From positions 1 to 33,811 of IMG/VR virus record IMGVR_UViG_3300021389_000082: a stretch of 33,811 nt of DNA; one strand, 5' to 3'. Shown here piece after piece: positions 16,651 to 25,029 of this stretch. This stretch comes from a virus. The notes below the pieces were generated by a model, which saw only the letters and a list, made by a program, of their open reading frames with translations, made no database searches and had not been told where the DNA came from. Position 1 is the first letter of the stretch; every line of letters begins with the position of its first letter. Both the position numbers and the translations under genes were made by a program.

Positions 16651-19600
16651 ATGGCTTTACAACTTAGACCAACAACAGGGTCTGGACAAGAAACGTTTAG
16701 ACCAGACAGACCGCAATCATCTAGGATGAATGCATTGATTGAGGCATTAAATGTTGGACCAATTACTGAAGGTGCATTAGATAGAATTCATGATGAAATG
16801 AGAACTATTTATCCATCTGTTGTTGATGAAAGTACACAACAAATAAGTCCAACAGTTGGAGGTGGAGTTGAACCTGCACGATCTGTTGAAAAAACTTATC
16901 AGCCTAGTTCAATAGGTTATAAAGGTCCGGGAGATGTTCAAGCAAGAGTAGCTGGCAATGTAGGATTAAGTCAAGAAAGATTTAGTCCAGAGTTAATGCA
17001 ACGAATAGCTCCTAACTATGCTGGATTAGACCCTAATCAAGACAAGCCATACTTATCTCCTGATGAAGAGATATATTATTTGCAAGAATTTGCTAGACTG
17101 AAAGGAGTAACTACATTAGAAGTAGAGCAAAGCCCAGCTTTAACAGAAGAGTTTGGCAGATATCTTGGTCAAAAAACAATGACTATGGATAATGATAGGT
17201 ATGTTAATTACACTAGGGAAGGACAAAGTTTTGGCGGAAGAACTCCAACGCTTTATAGAACGCCTTCACAAATTAGTAATTATAATCGTCAAGCATATCC
17301 TGATGCAGCAGGCAATCCAGAATTTGCTATTACTGATTTAGCAAGAGGTGACAGAGAACAAATAGTTCAGAACCTTGTAGACTATGGAATGTTAAGAGAG
17401 CATGCAGAAGAAAGATATGATGAAGCTGTAAAATTAAATCCAGAGGAAAGTGTGTTAGCAAAAAACATGCACTTGATTGCAGCAGCAGCTACTTCTAAAA
17501 AAGCTAAACAAGAATATGCTTATCATGAAAATGGTTTGTTTGGTATAGCTGACAAGGTTCATAAATCTTTAATGGGAACTATGCGTTCAGGACCAATGGG
17601 TCCAGCTGCAATAGAAAGGTTTGCTATGAAGATTGAACAAGGCAATCCAAATTTCTCAAGGTCTCAAGCCAGAGATTTTCTTTATAGTTTTGTTTCTAGT
17701 TATGCAATGGTTAAAGAAGCAAATCCAAATGCTGGTCGAGCTTACGCTGACTTTATGGTTCTTGCTGTATTACATCACGCAAAAACTAAACTATCTAATT
17801 ACGAAAGAAAGAAAAGTTCTGATGATGCAGACAGACAAATGAGAAACGAGTCTACAGAAGAAGCAGCTATAAGAGGCGAAAGAAGTTTAATGGTTGGCAT
17901 TTCTGATGATAGAAAAATTGGCAAGTTAATACTTGACGCTATGGGCTTTGCACAAGCAAGAAGCGAAGAACATGCAATTGCAGGATCAATGGCTAAGAAC
18001 ATGATGGTTGATGCTTTTGAATCACAAGATGCTAATCCAGATAGTGAAATGTTTGGTGATTGGAATGAACAATTGTTTCAAAAAGAAATGATTACTGAAA
18101 CTAATTCAGATGGTTCTATAAAGTTAGATGAAAAGAATCAGCCAAGAAAACATATGAACTTTACTCTTACATCTAAAGGTTTAGACATAGCTGAAAGATT
18201 AACACCGATGATTGAAGTTGTAATGCCCGGTGCTGTTAAAGATGTTAGGTATAACAGAAGACCTGTAGTGCCATCAATTGAATCTGTAACAAAGTCAAGG
18301 TCAGGTGGTCCAAGAAAAATGGTTGGTAAAACAATCAAACAAACAGGTAAGCCAGTAGATATAGGTGATGTTACTGAAATGGACGAGATGAAAAACGTTT
18401 CAGAAAACACAGGTGTTGGCATTAATATTGCTATGGCTGCGCTTGTACAAGAAATATTAACTGAGTTTCAAAACATACTTGCACGCAATGGCAACGATAC
18501 AAACTCTATTGGTTTTTTAAATGACTATAAGAACTCTATGATGTTTGCCATTGAGCATTCGAAGTATCAAAACATGAAAGGTGATGGCACAGGAAACAGA
18601 GGTATTTATGGTGATCGTCCCGGTGTTGTTTTAAAAAGAGATAGACAAGGTAATTTTCTTAAAACAAATAAACAATCTGGTATTGATGAAATAGTAGAAC
18701 AAGAGTTTGCTGATGAGTTAGGTGACTTTAGTGATAGAATTAAAGACGGACAGTTCGATAGTGCTATAGAATTTATTCAAAGAAATGTTGTTAATGGTGT
18801 ATCAAAAGAATTTTTCTATGATTATTTTTATGGATTAAACACTAGATTAAATGTTGACCAGAACGTAGGAAATTATCAACATAACAAATTGATTAGGTCT
18901 TTAATTGAATCACACAAGAAGTTTGCATATGAATTAAATAATCCTATGCACGTTATATCTTTGAAAGCTGGAATTATGAAACGTTTTGGTTACGACAAGA
19001 TGGATGTCTTAACAGCAGCAGATCAATTTGATAAAGAAGTTGATTTGTGGGAAGGAACTACTACAGCAGAAAAAATAAACATAGGTAAAAATTGGGAAGG
19101 CTGGGCTTCAGTTGCAGCAATTGCAGAAGCAGTCCAATTTAATCAGGCAATCAAAGACCCAAATGTTCCAGTATATACATCAGGTTTTTACACAGAAGTT
19201 GATGGACTTACTAATGGTATGGCTCACTCTGCAGCACAGGCTGGTGACATGAGAACTGGATGGGGTGCAGGTTTGTTTGATCCAATTCGTTATGACCATT
19301 GGGTTAGAAACTATGATTTAATTGAAAAGTTTCAAAGAGAAGGAAATCTTGATGCGTTGGCAGATTTAGAACATGAACAAGGAAACTCAATAAACTTTGC
19401 TGTTTACTTAGATGCTTACAATAGAGTTAATGAAAGCATGAAGAATGACATAAGACGTTTATGGGATGGCTCATCTAAACCCGGTGTACCTATGAGTATA
19501 GGTTTGCCCGGCTTGATAACTGATGCTGCACATGAAGGTGCAATGGCTATCATGCAGTTAGCACATGCAGGTGGTGACGGCAAAGGTCAAGGCAGCAGAA

Positions 19601-20856
19601 AGTTTGTTGATGCTATACGTATTATGTCTAAAGAAGACCCAGTAACTGGAAAACTACGTAATAAATTAGGTCGTTCATTTGTTAAAAAACCAGTAATGAT
19701 TTTTGGTTATGGCGCAGGTGCTGCAAGAATAAGAGAGTCAGTTAGAAATTTTGTAGATGATTTGTTTCTTAAAGACCCTAGTTTACGTGAAGAGTTTATA
19801 GCTAATGGTATAGATATTGATAAAGAATTTATTGATCCATTAGGTGTTATTGCAGCAGAAGCAGTTAATCAAAGCTTTGGAATAATAAAAGAGTTTGCAA
19901 CAACACTTTCTGAAACTGCTACAGTAGCTAAACAACAAGGCTTTCCACTTAACATACCTACTTTGGCTGGCTATAAAATAAATCTTGGTGGTGTTACTTA
20001 TCAAGCAGACGAAGGCAACAGGGTTAGATATAAGTATAATCCAGGTGCTAGTGCTTTAGAAAGAGATAGATATTTAACAAGCACTGATCCTGAGTATGTT
20101 AAAAAAGAAAAAACACCAAATGCATTTGAAGGTATATCTCAAATGATGGTGTCTGATTGGAATCCTTTCTTTGAAACAAATGGATTTCTTAAGGCAGCTA
20201 CTCAGATTACTGTAATGTTAAATCATGCTAATGACAATATTAATATGAACAGACATTTAGTTAATGTTCATAAAAGAAAGCTAGCCAATAGAAAAAATCC
20301 TATTGAGTACAATTCAAGTGTTACAGAAGCAGGCAACACAGCGCTACATATTTTTGATGGCTTGCTTGTTATGCCTATAGAAGCAGAGATGCACACTAAA
20401 GAGTTAAACAAAGTGTTTGGTAACATGGCTAAAGCAAATAAAGGTCATACTAGTTTTGTTATAGATGCGTTAACATATGAATTGCACGCTAATGGAGACA
20501 GAATATCTGACCCTAAAACTGATTTAGGCACTAGGGGAGATGTTTTTAAAATTGGTGCAGTAGAATTTGACACATCATTTAAAAGATTGTTAAACTCAGA
20601 AGGAGAAGCAGTGCTAGCAACACATGAAACGTGGGGCACATGGCATCCGGGATTAGATAAGTATGCTTTCCAATGGAAAGATGATTCTGCAACAGTTTTA
20701 GAAAAGTTAAATCTTTTTGACAATAGAAGACAAAAGATGGCAAACAATATTTCTAATTACCATCAGTTTTTTTGGGCAACACAAGATGTTAATACACTTC
20801 TAAACAATAATCCAGATAGAGTATCTGCACACGTTAAACCAAGAAACAAAGTATAA
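16651..20856 (+). CDS. Candidate virion-packaged single-subunit RNA polymerase
   Basis: 1401 residues after a good binding site (AAAGGAG). In order it shows four motifs of the T7/N4 RNA polymerase family: DYFYGLNTRLN (R732, like the DxxGR motif), EVDGLTNGMAHSAA (D851, motif A), RSFVKKPVMIFGYG (R1008, K1012, Y1020, motif B; aligns without gaps to T7 R627, K631 and Y639) and HIFDGLLVMPIEA (D1236, motif C; Pro six residues on, as in T7 after D812). The motif C His is Phe. The N-terminal 700 residues are unlike T7 polymerase and may serve packaging, ejection or promoter binding. It is the last gene of the internal virion series, the context of N4's virion polymerase. N4's protein is about 2.5 times longer. 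Proposed role: enters with DNA and transcribes early genes. Confidence 0.8.
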   Translation: MALQLRPTTGSGQETFRPDRPQSSRMNALIEALNVGPITEGALDRIHDEMRTIYPSVVDESTQQISPTVGGGVEPARSVEKTYQPSSIGYKGPGDVQARVAGNVGLSQERFSPELMQRIAPNYAGLDPNQDKPYLSPDEEIYYLQEFARLKGVTTLEVEQSPALTEEFGRYLGQKTMTMDNDRYVNYTREGQSFGGRTPTLYRTPSQISNYNRQAYPDAAGNPEFAITDLARGDREQIVQNLVDYGMLREHAEERYDEAVKLNPEESVLAKNMHLIAAAATSKKAKQEYAYHENGLFGIADKVHKSLMGTMRSGPMGPAAIERFAMKIEQGNPNFSRSQARDFLYSFVSSYAMVKEANPNAGRAYADFMVLAVLHHAKTKLSNYERKKSSDDADRQMRNESTEEAAIRGERSLMVGISDDRKIGKLILDAMGFAQARSEEHAIAGSMAKNMMVDAFESQDANPDSEMFGDWNEQLFQKEMITETNSDGSIKLDEKNQPRKHMNFTLTSKGLDIAERLTPMIEVVMPGAVKDVRYNRRPVVPSIESVTKSRSGGPRKMVGKTIKQTGKPVDIGDVTEMDEMKNVSENTGVGINIAMAALVQEILTEFQNILARNGNDTNSIGFLNDYKNSMMFAIEHSKYQNMKGDGTGNRGIYGDRPGVVLKRDRQGNFLKTNKQSGIDEIVEQEFADELGDFSDRIKDGQFDSAIEFIQRNVVNGVSKEFFYDYFYGLNTRLNVDQNVGNYQHNKLIRSLIESHKKFAYELNNPMHVISLKAGIMKRFGYDKMDVLTAADQFDKEVDLWEGTTTAEKINIGKNWEGWASVAAIAEAVQFNQAIKDPNVPVYTSGFYTEVDGLTNGMAHSAAQAGDMRTGWGAGLFDPIRYDHWVRNYDLIEKFQREGNLDALADLEHEQGNSINFAVYLDAYNRVNESMKNDIRRLWDGSSKPGVPMSIGLPGLITDAAHEGAMAIMQLAHAGGDGKGQGSRKFVDAIRIMSKEDPVTGKLRNKLGRSFVKKPVMIFGYGAGAARIRESVRNFVDDLFLKDPSLREEFIANGIDIDKEFIDPLGVIAAEAVNQSFGIIKEFATTLSETATVAKQQGFPLNIPTLAGYKINLGGVTYQADEGNRVRYKYNPGASALERDRYLTSTDPEYVKKEKTPNAFEGISQMMVSDWNPFFETNGFLKAATQITVMLNHANDNINMNRHLVNVHKRKLANRKNPIEYNSSVTEAGNTALHIFDGLLVMPIEAEMHTKELNKVFGNMAKANKGHTSFVIDALTYELHANGDRISDPKTDLGTRGDVFKIGAVEFDTSFKRLLNSEGEAVLATHETWGTWHPGLDKYAFQWKDDSATVLEKLNLFDNRRQKMANNISNYHQFFWATQDVNTLLNNNPDRVSAHVKPRNKV

Positions 20857-20860
20857 AAAA

Positions 20861-20899
20861 AACCCCCAACAGTTTCCGTAATGGATTCTGTTGGGGGTT
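20861..20899. terminator. Bidirectional rho-independent terminator between convergent blocks
   Basis: A 12-bp stem, AACCCCCAACAG (861-872) with CTGTTGGGGGTT (888-899), and a small inner helix (TCC with GGA). It is flanked by seven or more A on the left and T on the right, so it works on both strands. It begins five bases after the stop of the polymerase-like gene and lies four bases from the end of the last minus-strand gene. Confidence 0.95.
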
Positions 20900-20902
20900 T
20901 TT

Positions 20903-21190
20903 TTAATAGCCTCGCTTTTGCTTGACTTGATTTAATAAATTTCTAGCTTCTTGTCTACCTTTGTTTGCAACTTTTTTAGCCCAAGAGTTTGCTTCTTGCT
21001 CAGACCTTCCCATTTTAATTGCAGCATTGTATTCTAATTCAAGATTCTTTTCATAAGTATCATTGATTAACCAGTTGTTTATTTCTGGTGTGTTAGCTAA
21101 CTTTGGTGGAACACCATAGGAATCTACATATTCCTTATCTGTTACACCATCCAGAGCTAGAATATTATGTTCTCTTTTCTTCTCTGCCAT
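20903..21190 (-). CDS. Hypothetical small charged protein, last gene of the early block
   Basis: 95 residues; AGGA precedes the ATG. The chain starts with a charged stretch (AEKKREHNILALDG), has a Pro/Asn segment (VPPKLANTPEINNWLIND) and ends in a long basic helix (AIKMGRSEQEANSWAKKVANKGRQEARNLLNQVKQKRGY reads as helix-turn-helix-like). DNA or RNA contact is possible because of the basic end, but no family is recognised. It ends against the shared terminator at 20861-20899. Confidence 0.7.
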   Translation of the reverse strand: MAEKKREHNILALDGVTDKEYVDSYGVPPKLANTPEINNWLINDTYEKNLELEYNAAIKMGRSEQEANSWAKKVANKGRQEARNLLNQVKQKRGY

Positions 21191-21191
21191 G

Positions 21192-21377
21192 TCAATGTCC
21201 TGATGTTAATATGGTTGAACCTTCTTGAGTCTCTTCGTCATCTTCTAGGTAGTCTATTAATGATTTTAGAAAGTTTCCTTCTTCATTCATAGGGTATACC
21301 ATCTCGATTACTTCTGTTCTCTTTGCTTTCTCACTGTCATCTATTATAGTAAAGGTTGCTTTAACCATGGTTTGCAT
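21192..21377 (-). CDS. Hypothetical small acidic protein
   Basis: 61 residues. AGGAGATCAAC precedes the ATG at 21377; a second in-frame ATG lies nine bases on. It overlaps the upstream gene by 17 bases and ends one base before the next gene. The sequence shows a beta-like start (VKATFTIIDDSEKAKRTEVIEM) and an acidic end (LEDDEETQEGS). Unknown function. Confidence 0.68.
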   Translation of the reverse strand: MQTMVKATFTIIDDSEKAKRTEVIEMVYPMNEEGNFLKSLIDYLEDDEETQEGSTILTSGH

Positions 21378-21555
21378 GTTGATCTCCTGATACCATGTTA
21401 TATCCTAAGATAGCCATGCTTTTAATTAAACTTCTTAGAGCGTCTTCTGCTGCAGATTTTATTTCATCTGATACAGTTTCTTGCTCTAGTACGTGTATAC
21501 ATGTGTTAGTCATATCGACTAATGAGTATGCTTTGTTATGCTGTTCTTCTGTCAT
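21361..21555 (-). CDS. Hypothetical small helical protein
   Basis: 64 residues, preceded by AAAGGA. Composition and pattern suggest two helices (EQHNKAYSLVDMTNTCIHVLE and DEIKSAAEDALRSLIKSMAIL). No membrane segment or known motif. It belongs to the tail of the early operon, with 12 bases between it and the upstream micro-gene. Confidence 0.68.
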   Translation of the reverse strand: MTEEQHNKAYSLVDMTNTCIHVLEQETVSDEIKSAAEDALRSLIKSMAILGYNMVSGDQHANHG

Positions 21556-21567
21556 TATAATTTCCTT

Positions 21568-21702
21568 TTATTTTTTCCAGTCATTTCTCCAAAATGGTCT
21601 GGACTTTTTTTTTAAATCCTTGTAAAGTTCGGCAGTCTTATCCATTTGAACAAGACCACCGGGTTCTTTTTTTTTCCTCTTAGACTTTACGCCTCCAGCC
21701 AT
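21568..21702 (-). CDS. Basic 44-residue micro-protein
   Basis: A 44-residue frame starting within the end of the upstream micro-gene (overlap of 16 bases). It is strongly basic, with a KSKRKKKEP segment near the start, a short helix (LVQMDKTAELYKDLKKK) and RPFWRNDWKK at the end. It fills an otherwise empty stretch in a gene-dense operon, which is the main support; its ribosome binding site is poor and translational coupling would be needed. The basic N-terminus could bind nucleic acid. Confidence 0.55.
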   Translation of the reverse strand: MAGGVKSKRKKKEPGGLVQMDKTAELYKDLKKKSRPFWRNDWKK

Positions 21703-21803
21703 CGTGCTAGTAATGCTACTACTACAATGCCTGCCAAGATAGCGTACGTTTTATGTTCGCTAACTTTATTCTTGAGGGTTTTCGGATCAATTCTCCAAGT
21801 CAT
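21687..21803 (-). CDS. 38-residue single-pass membrane micro-protein
   Basis: A frame too short for most gene finders, with AAGGAG six bases before the ATG at 21803. The first 18 residues are polar and basic (TWRIDPKTLKNKVSEHK), followed by a membrane helix at about 20-34 (YAILAGIVVVALLARW). It directly follows another small membrane protein gene (gap of 10 bases), so the two may work together, for example as a pinholin and antiholin pair or a superinfection-related pair. That is speculation from topology and position. Confidence 0.68.
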   Translation of the reverse strand: MTWRIDPKTLKNKVSEHKTYAILAGIVVVALLARWLEA

Positions 21804-21813
21804 TTATGTCTCC

Positions 21814-22056
21814 TTACTTAGATAACTCATTTGTTATATCTTTGTCTAGTAACTTCCAGATAATTCCAGCAGCAATTAAGCCTGCTAATCCAGCGTTACC
21901 TAACGTCCATACTATATTTAGTATAGAACCAATTACATCTCCAGTTAAGAAGGCAACCTTCTGACCAAAGATAACTTGCAATACAATTGACAAGCTAATT
22001 AGTTTGATGCCTACATCTATTGCAGCATCAGCACCGTTTTTTATTTTCTCTAACAT
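21814..22056 (-). CDS. Small membrane protein with two hydrophobic segments
   Basis: 80 residues, preceded by AAAGGAG. Hydrophobic segments at about 14-31 (DVGIKLISLSIVLQVIFG) and 41-67 (VIGSILNIVWTLGNAGLAGLIAAGIIW), with Gly/Ala spacing in the second and a charged tail (KLLDKDITNELSK). Holin-like by size and topology, but it lies in the early block rather than near the late putative lysis genes. It could be an early membrane modifier or a second, antagonistic lysis component. Confidence 0.7.
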   Translation of the reverse strand: MLEKIKNGADAAIDVGIKLISLSIVLQVIFGQKVAFLTGDVIGSILNIVWTLGNAGLAGLIAAGIIWKLLDKDITNELSK

Positions 22057-22057
22057 T

Positions 22058-22459
22058 TTAACTCCTTTCGTTATTGTGTTTCTTCATGTAGTTTGTAAGA
22101 CCTTGAGCTACTTCCGGGCTGCCTTTCAAGTATCCTTCTGCTGAATTGCACCAGTGACATAACAATCCTCTGACTGTTCCTGTCGCATGGCAATGGTCAA
22201 CAAAAAGTTTGTGGTCGTCATCCTTTCCATAATCACAAAACTCATTAGCACATGTACCACCTTGTTGTTTGAGCATGTTATCGTACTCTTCAACTGTTAG
22301 GTTGTACTCAGACTTGAGATGATACTCATGTCTAATGATTGCTTTGCAAGGTTTGCATCGTCTATCTTTTCCAAGATGTGAGCTACTCTTTATATGGAAT
22401 GCGCTCTCATCTTTTACTGTCTCACAAATTGTACATCTGATTTTGACTACGTTAGACAT
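22058..22459 (-). CDS. Recombination endonuclease VII-like HNH nuclease
   Basis: 133 residues. N-terminal zinc finger CTIC...CKPC (C9, C12, C35, C38), then YNLTVEEYDNMLKQQGGTC and the catalytic part with DHCHATG (D88, H89, H91) and VRGLLCHWCN (C101, C104, N105). This order is the signature of the Recombination_endonuclease_VII family (PF02945), whose T4 member (gp49) resolves branched DNA before packaging. It starts one base after the ribonucleotide reductase stop. It would be the second branch-cutting enzyme here after the RusA-like protein; homing-type HNH activity is an alternative, since such nucleases often sit beside ribonucleotide reductase genes. Confidence 0.92.
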   Translation of the reverse strand: MSNVVKIRCTICETVKDESAFHIKSSSHLGKDRRCKPCKAIIRHEYHLKSEYNLTVEEYDNMLKQQGGTCANEFCDYGKDDDHKLFVDHCHATGTVRGLLCHWCNSAEGYLKGSPEVAQGLTNYMKKHNNERS

Positions 22460-22460
22460 G

Positions 22461-24422
22461 CTACTCTTGGTCGTTATCCTCTTCCACTAGGTCAACTAAC
22501 TCGCATACGCTTCCAGTACAAGCAAGCGTTTTATTACCTACTGTTGTATCTTCCAGCTCGTACTTACTTATCAGGTCCCAATCAACTGACTTGGGCATTG
22601 CTTTGGCTAGCTCGTTGTACTGTTCTTTAGTACAGTCTTCATACGGAGCTTGCTGGTACGTGTGGTCTGAATGCGGTAGGAAACTTACACCTGACACCTC
22701 GTCAAAGTGTTTGTATACCCACGCACCTACTTCCATCCATTCATGTTCCTTGACGGAAACAGTAACACTAGGTTTATGTTCGCAGTAATACCTTTGATAT
22801 GTTAGCCATAACTCAAGTTGTTCAATAGCATTTCTATCATTCCTAAGTACCGCACCATCAGGTGCTTTCATAGGAAATGTAAAGACCTTGACGCTGTTTG
22901 GTTTCATAACGTCTGCTTCACATGGTATACCTTGGTCTTCCATAAGTTGAGCAATCGGATCTTTTGAGTCTGCTCTTACTCTACGGAAGTAGTAGTCATT
23001 GTGTCTGGTGTGGATACCTGACGCAGAGTCTACTAGTTGGCTTACTGTACCGCTAGGTTTAATAGCAGTTGTTGCAGTAGCCTGACTGATTCCAAGAAAT
23101 CCTGACCAGTCTTTGTTTGTATCTACAGAAGCTTGCCTTATCTTTTTAAGGAAGTCGGGTAAGCTCATCTTTCCATGGTAGCCTCTGTTTGTATTGCTGC
23201 CATTCATGAATGAGTTGTCCATGATGCCAGTTAACGAGACACCTAGCAATGCTTCTTCTTCTGTATTAGAGACCCACTTAGGTCTCAGTCTTTTAATATT
23301 AGTAAGGGATGCTTGGAACGTACCTAATATAGTAGCCAGCTTAACCTTATTTAATATGTCTTTCTGATGGTCGTCTGCTCTAACAACAACTTCAGTTAGG
23401 TTACAGAACTGACCGTCTCTTAATATGATTTCACTACAAGGGTTGCAGCCAAAGTCATGTTCAGTATCACGTCTGCCTATAGATGCTACCTGTTTCTTTG
23501 CAGCTTCTCTATTAAAGATACCACGCTCACCAGATTTAGATTCGTAGAGGGCGTTCCATTCTTTCATAAAGATACTCATGTCGGGCTTTTCTGTATAGCA
23601 TACGCTGTTATTACTTAGTGCCATCTCTGGTGTATCGCTCCACCACTGACCAGACTTAGCACTTCTCATGCGTTCGTCAGTCAAATTACTGAGGGAAATC
23701 AATGCACTACGTCTAACACCACCAACGACAACAACCTCTGCTACCTTACACATCATGCGGTGACACTCATAGCTTGTTAACTTTCTGCCTGCAGCATCTT
23801 TAAAAATGTTGGTTGAGAAGTTAAACAAATCTAACAATGGCTCTGGTCCACTAGCTCTACCGCCAAATGTTTTAAGCCTTGATCCTTTCTTTCTAATTCT
23901 AGAAAAATCCCATTTGGGCATCTCGCCATTATATAAATATGTAATTAGTTTTCTGAATGCAGACTGCCATCCTTCTTTAGAATCTTGAACAACTATAACA
24001 TCATCGACATCAATAAGTTCTTCTGGTATCTCTGGTAGTTTATTTATGTGTTGGCGTTCAACACTAAAGCCAACACCAGTACCATGCATAAGAATGTACA
24101 AGCACTCATCGAATGCTTTAGGATGGTCAACACTAAGATATGCACAGTTGTATCCAGCTATATGATTCTTGGCTAGCGCTGGTCCAGCAGTCATTAGTGC
24201 TCTCATGCTTGGCATAATTTCTAGGTTAAGCACTGCATGCTCTAGTCTTTTTCTAGTTTTAGTATCTAATTCGTAATCTGTATTTTCTTTGAGGTGCTCT
24301 GCCATAAAATCAAAATACCTAGCTACAGTTTCTTCCCATGTTTCTCTTCTATTTTTTTCTGGTAGCCATCTTGCATACCTACTTAATGCTATAAAGTTTT
24401 GATAATCATTAGGTAACTTCAT
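22461..24422 (-). CDS. nrdJ: Adenosylcobalamin-dependent (class II) ribonucleotide reductase, monomeric type
   Basis: 653 residues, somewhat shorter than the 739-residue Lactobacillus enzyme. It reduces ribonucleotides to deoxyribonucleotides with a B12 radical, needing no oxygen and no small subunit, so it supplies the phage with DNA precursors. Visible residues match the known mechanism: redox pair C93 (in YNCAYLS) and C340 (in QFCNLTEV), thiyl cysteine C329 with N327 and E331 (NPCSEI), and the shuttle pair C635/C640 as CX4C in the C-terminal tail. HGTGVGFSVE (113-122) is the typical loop. All catalytic residues are intact. The host must provide or import B12. An endonuclease VII gene follows immediately. 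Confidence 0.96.
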   Translation of the reverse strand: MKLPNDYQNFIALSRYARWLPEKNRRETWEETVARYFDFMAEHLKENTDYELDTKTRKRLEHAVLNLEIMPSMRALMTAGPALAKNHIAGYNCAYLSVDHPKAFDECLYILMHGTGVGFSVERQHINKLPEIPEELIDVDDVIVVQDSKEGWQSAFRKLITYLYNGEMPKWDFSRIRKKGSRLKTFGGRASGPEPLLDLFNFSTNIFKDAAGRKLTSYECHRMMCKVAEVVVVGGVRRSALISLSNLTDERMRSAKSGQWWSDTPEMALSNNSVCYTEKPDMSIFMKEWNALYESKSGERGIFNREAAKKQVASIGRRDTEHDFGCNPCSEIILRDGQFCNLTEVVVRADDHQKDILNKVKLATILGTFQASLTNIKRLRPKWVSNTEEEALLGVSLTGIMDNSFMNGSNTNRGYHGKMSLPDFLKKIRQASVDTNKDWSGFLGISQATATTAIKPSGTVSQLVDSASGIHTRHNDYYFRRVRADSKDPIAQLMEDQGIPCEADVMKPNSVKVFTFPMKAPDGAVLRNDRNAIEQLELWLTYQRYYCEHKPSVTVSVKEHEWMEVGAWVYKHFDEVSGVSFLPHSDHTYQQAPYEDCTKEQYNELAKAMPKSVDWDLISKYELEDTTVGNKTLACTGSVCELVDLVEEDNDQE

Positions 24423-24428
24423 TATTAC

Positions 24429-24632
24429 TTATCCTCCATTAATTTTTACTTCTATATGTTCTTCTCCAAACTTATCTTTAGTGATTTTGTATTGAAGTTC
24501 TTTTCTATAATGCATATGTATTGCATCAGTTATACCTTTAGCATGTTGTAATTCTCCATGCTGTTTAAAAGCATAAGCTATTCCAATTGCTATTAATACC
24601 CATAAAAGGATATATATATTTTCAATTATCAT
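24429..24632 (-). CDS. Small N-terminally anchored membrane protein
   Basis: 67 residues overlapping the rusA-like gene by 11 bases. One transmembrane helix at about 5-22 (NIYILLWVLIAIGIAYAF) is followed by a polar domain with HGELQHAKG and a basic-acidic end. No cleavage site, so probably anchored with a cytoplasmic tail. Unknown function; it may hold replication or nucleotide-synthesis proteins at the membrane, which is conjecture. Confidence 0.7.
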   Translation of the reverse strand: MIIENIYILLWVLIAIGIAYAFKQHGELQHAKGITDAIHMHYRKELQYKITKDKFGEEHIEVKINGG

Positions 24633-25029
24633 TTGTAATTTCCTTTAATATTATTTTAATACTACCTGTTTCTGCCCATATTTTTTTGGATTGCTGCACT
24701 ACGATTTGCTTATCATCATGAAAATATACATTATTTAAGGAGTCTAAGATTGCTTTCTCGTAATTATCTAGATCAGCATTGTTGTCACAGAATTGTCCAT
24801 TCTTGGACGTTTTCTTTTTATTAGACCATGACTTAGCCATTGGAATAAAGAACGTCATATCAGCAGATATGAGCTCTTCAAGCCATTCTTTGTCTTTATT
24901 GACTAGTAATTTCTCCATGTCTTTCTTAAATTGTTTGTATTTTTTACCATAATATGTACCCCACCTCGTAACCCTAGGTCTTGAGGCAGGCACAGGATTG
25001 ATGTCAAATAGCAAATCGATTTGATTCAT
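24622..25029 (-). CDS. rusA: RusA-like Holliday junction resolvase
   Basis: 135 residues, close to the 120 of E. coli RusA. The start INPVPASRPRVTRWG and the acidic catalytic cluster DLDNYEKAILDSLNN (D86, D88, K92) plus YFHDDKQI (D105/D106) followed by a Lys before Trp are diagnostic of PF05866. The enzyme is a dimer that cuts four-way junctions formed by recombination-dependent replication. Its ATG overlaps the stop of the YqaJ exonuclease gene (ATGA), so the two recombination enzymes are co-translated. Confidence 0.92.
   Translation of the reverse strand: MNQIDLLFDINPVPASRPRVTRWGTYYGKKYKQFKKDMEKLLVNKDKEWLEELISADMTFFIPMAKSWSNKKKTSKNGQFCDNNADLDNYEKAILDSLNNVYFHDDKQIVVQQSKKIWAETGSIKIILKEITNDN

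Noticed and set aside
17633-17842. Plus-strand frame inside the 1401-residue gene, and similar frames at 4785-4997 and 12777-12959
   Set aside because: Alternative-frame shadows with no binding site and unlikely composition.
12497-20856. Lytic transglycosylase or peptidase domain in the giant internal virion proteins, as in T7 gp16
   Set aside because: I searched the translated sequences for the usual Glu-Ser-x-x and NlpC-like motifs and saw none that fit.
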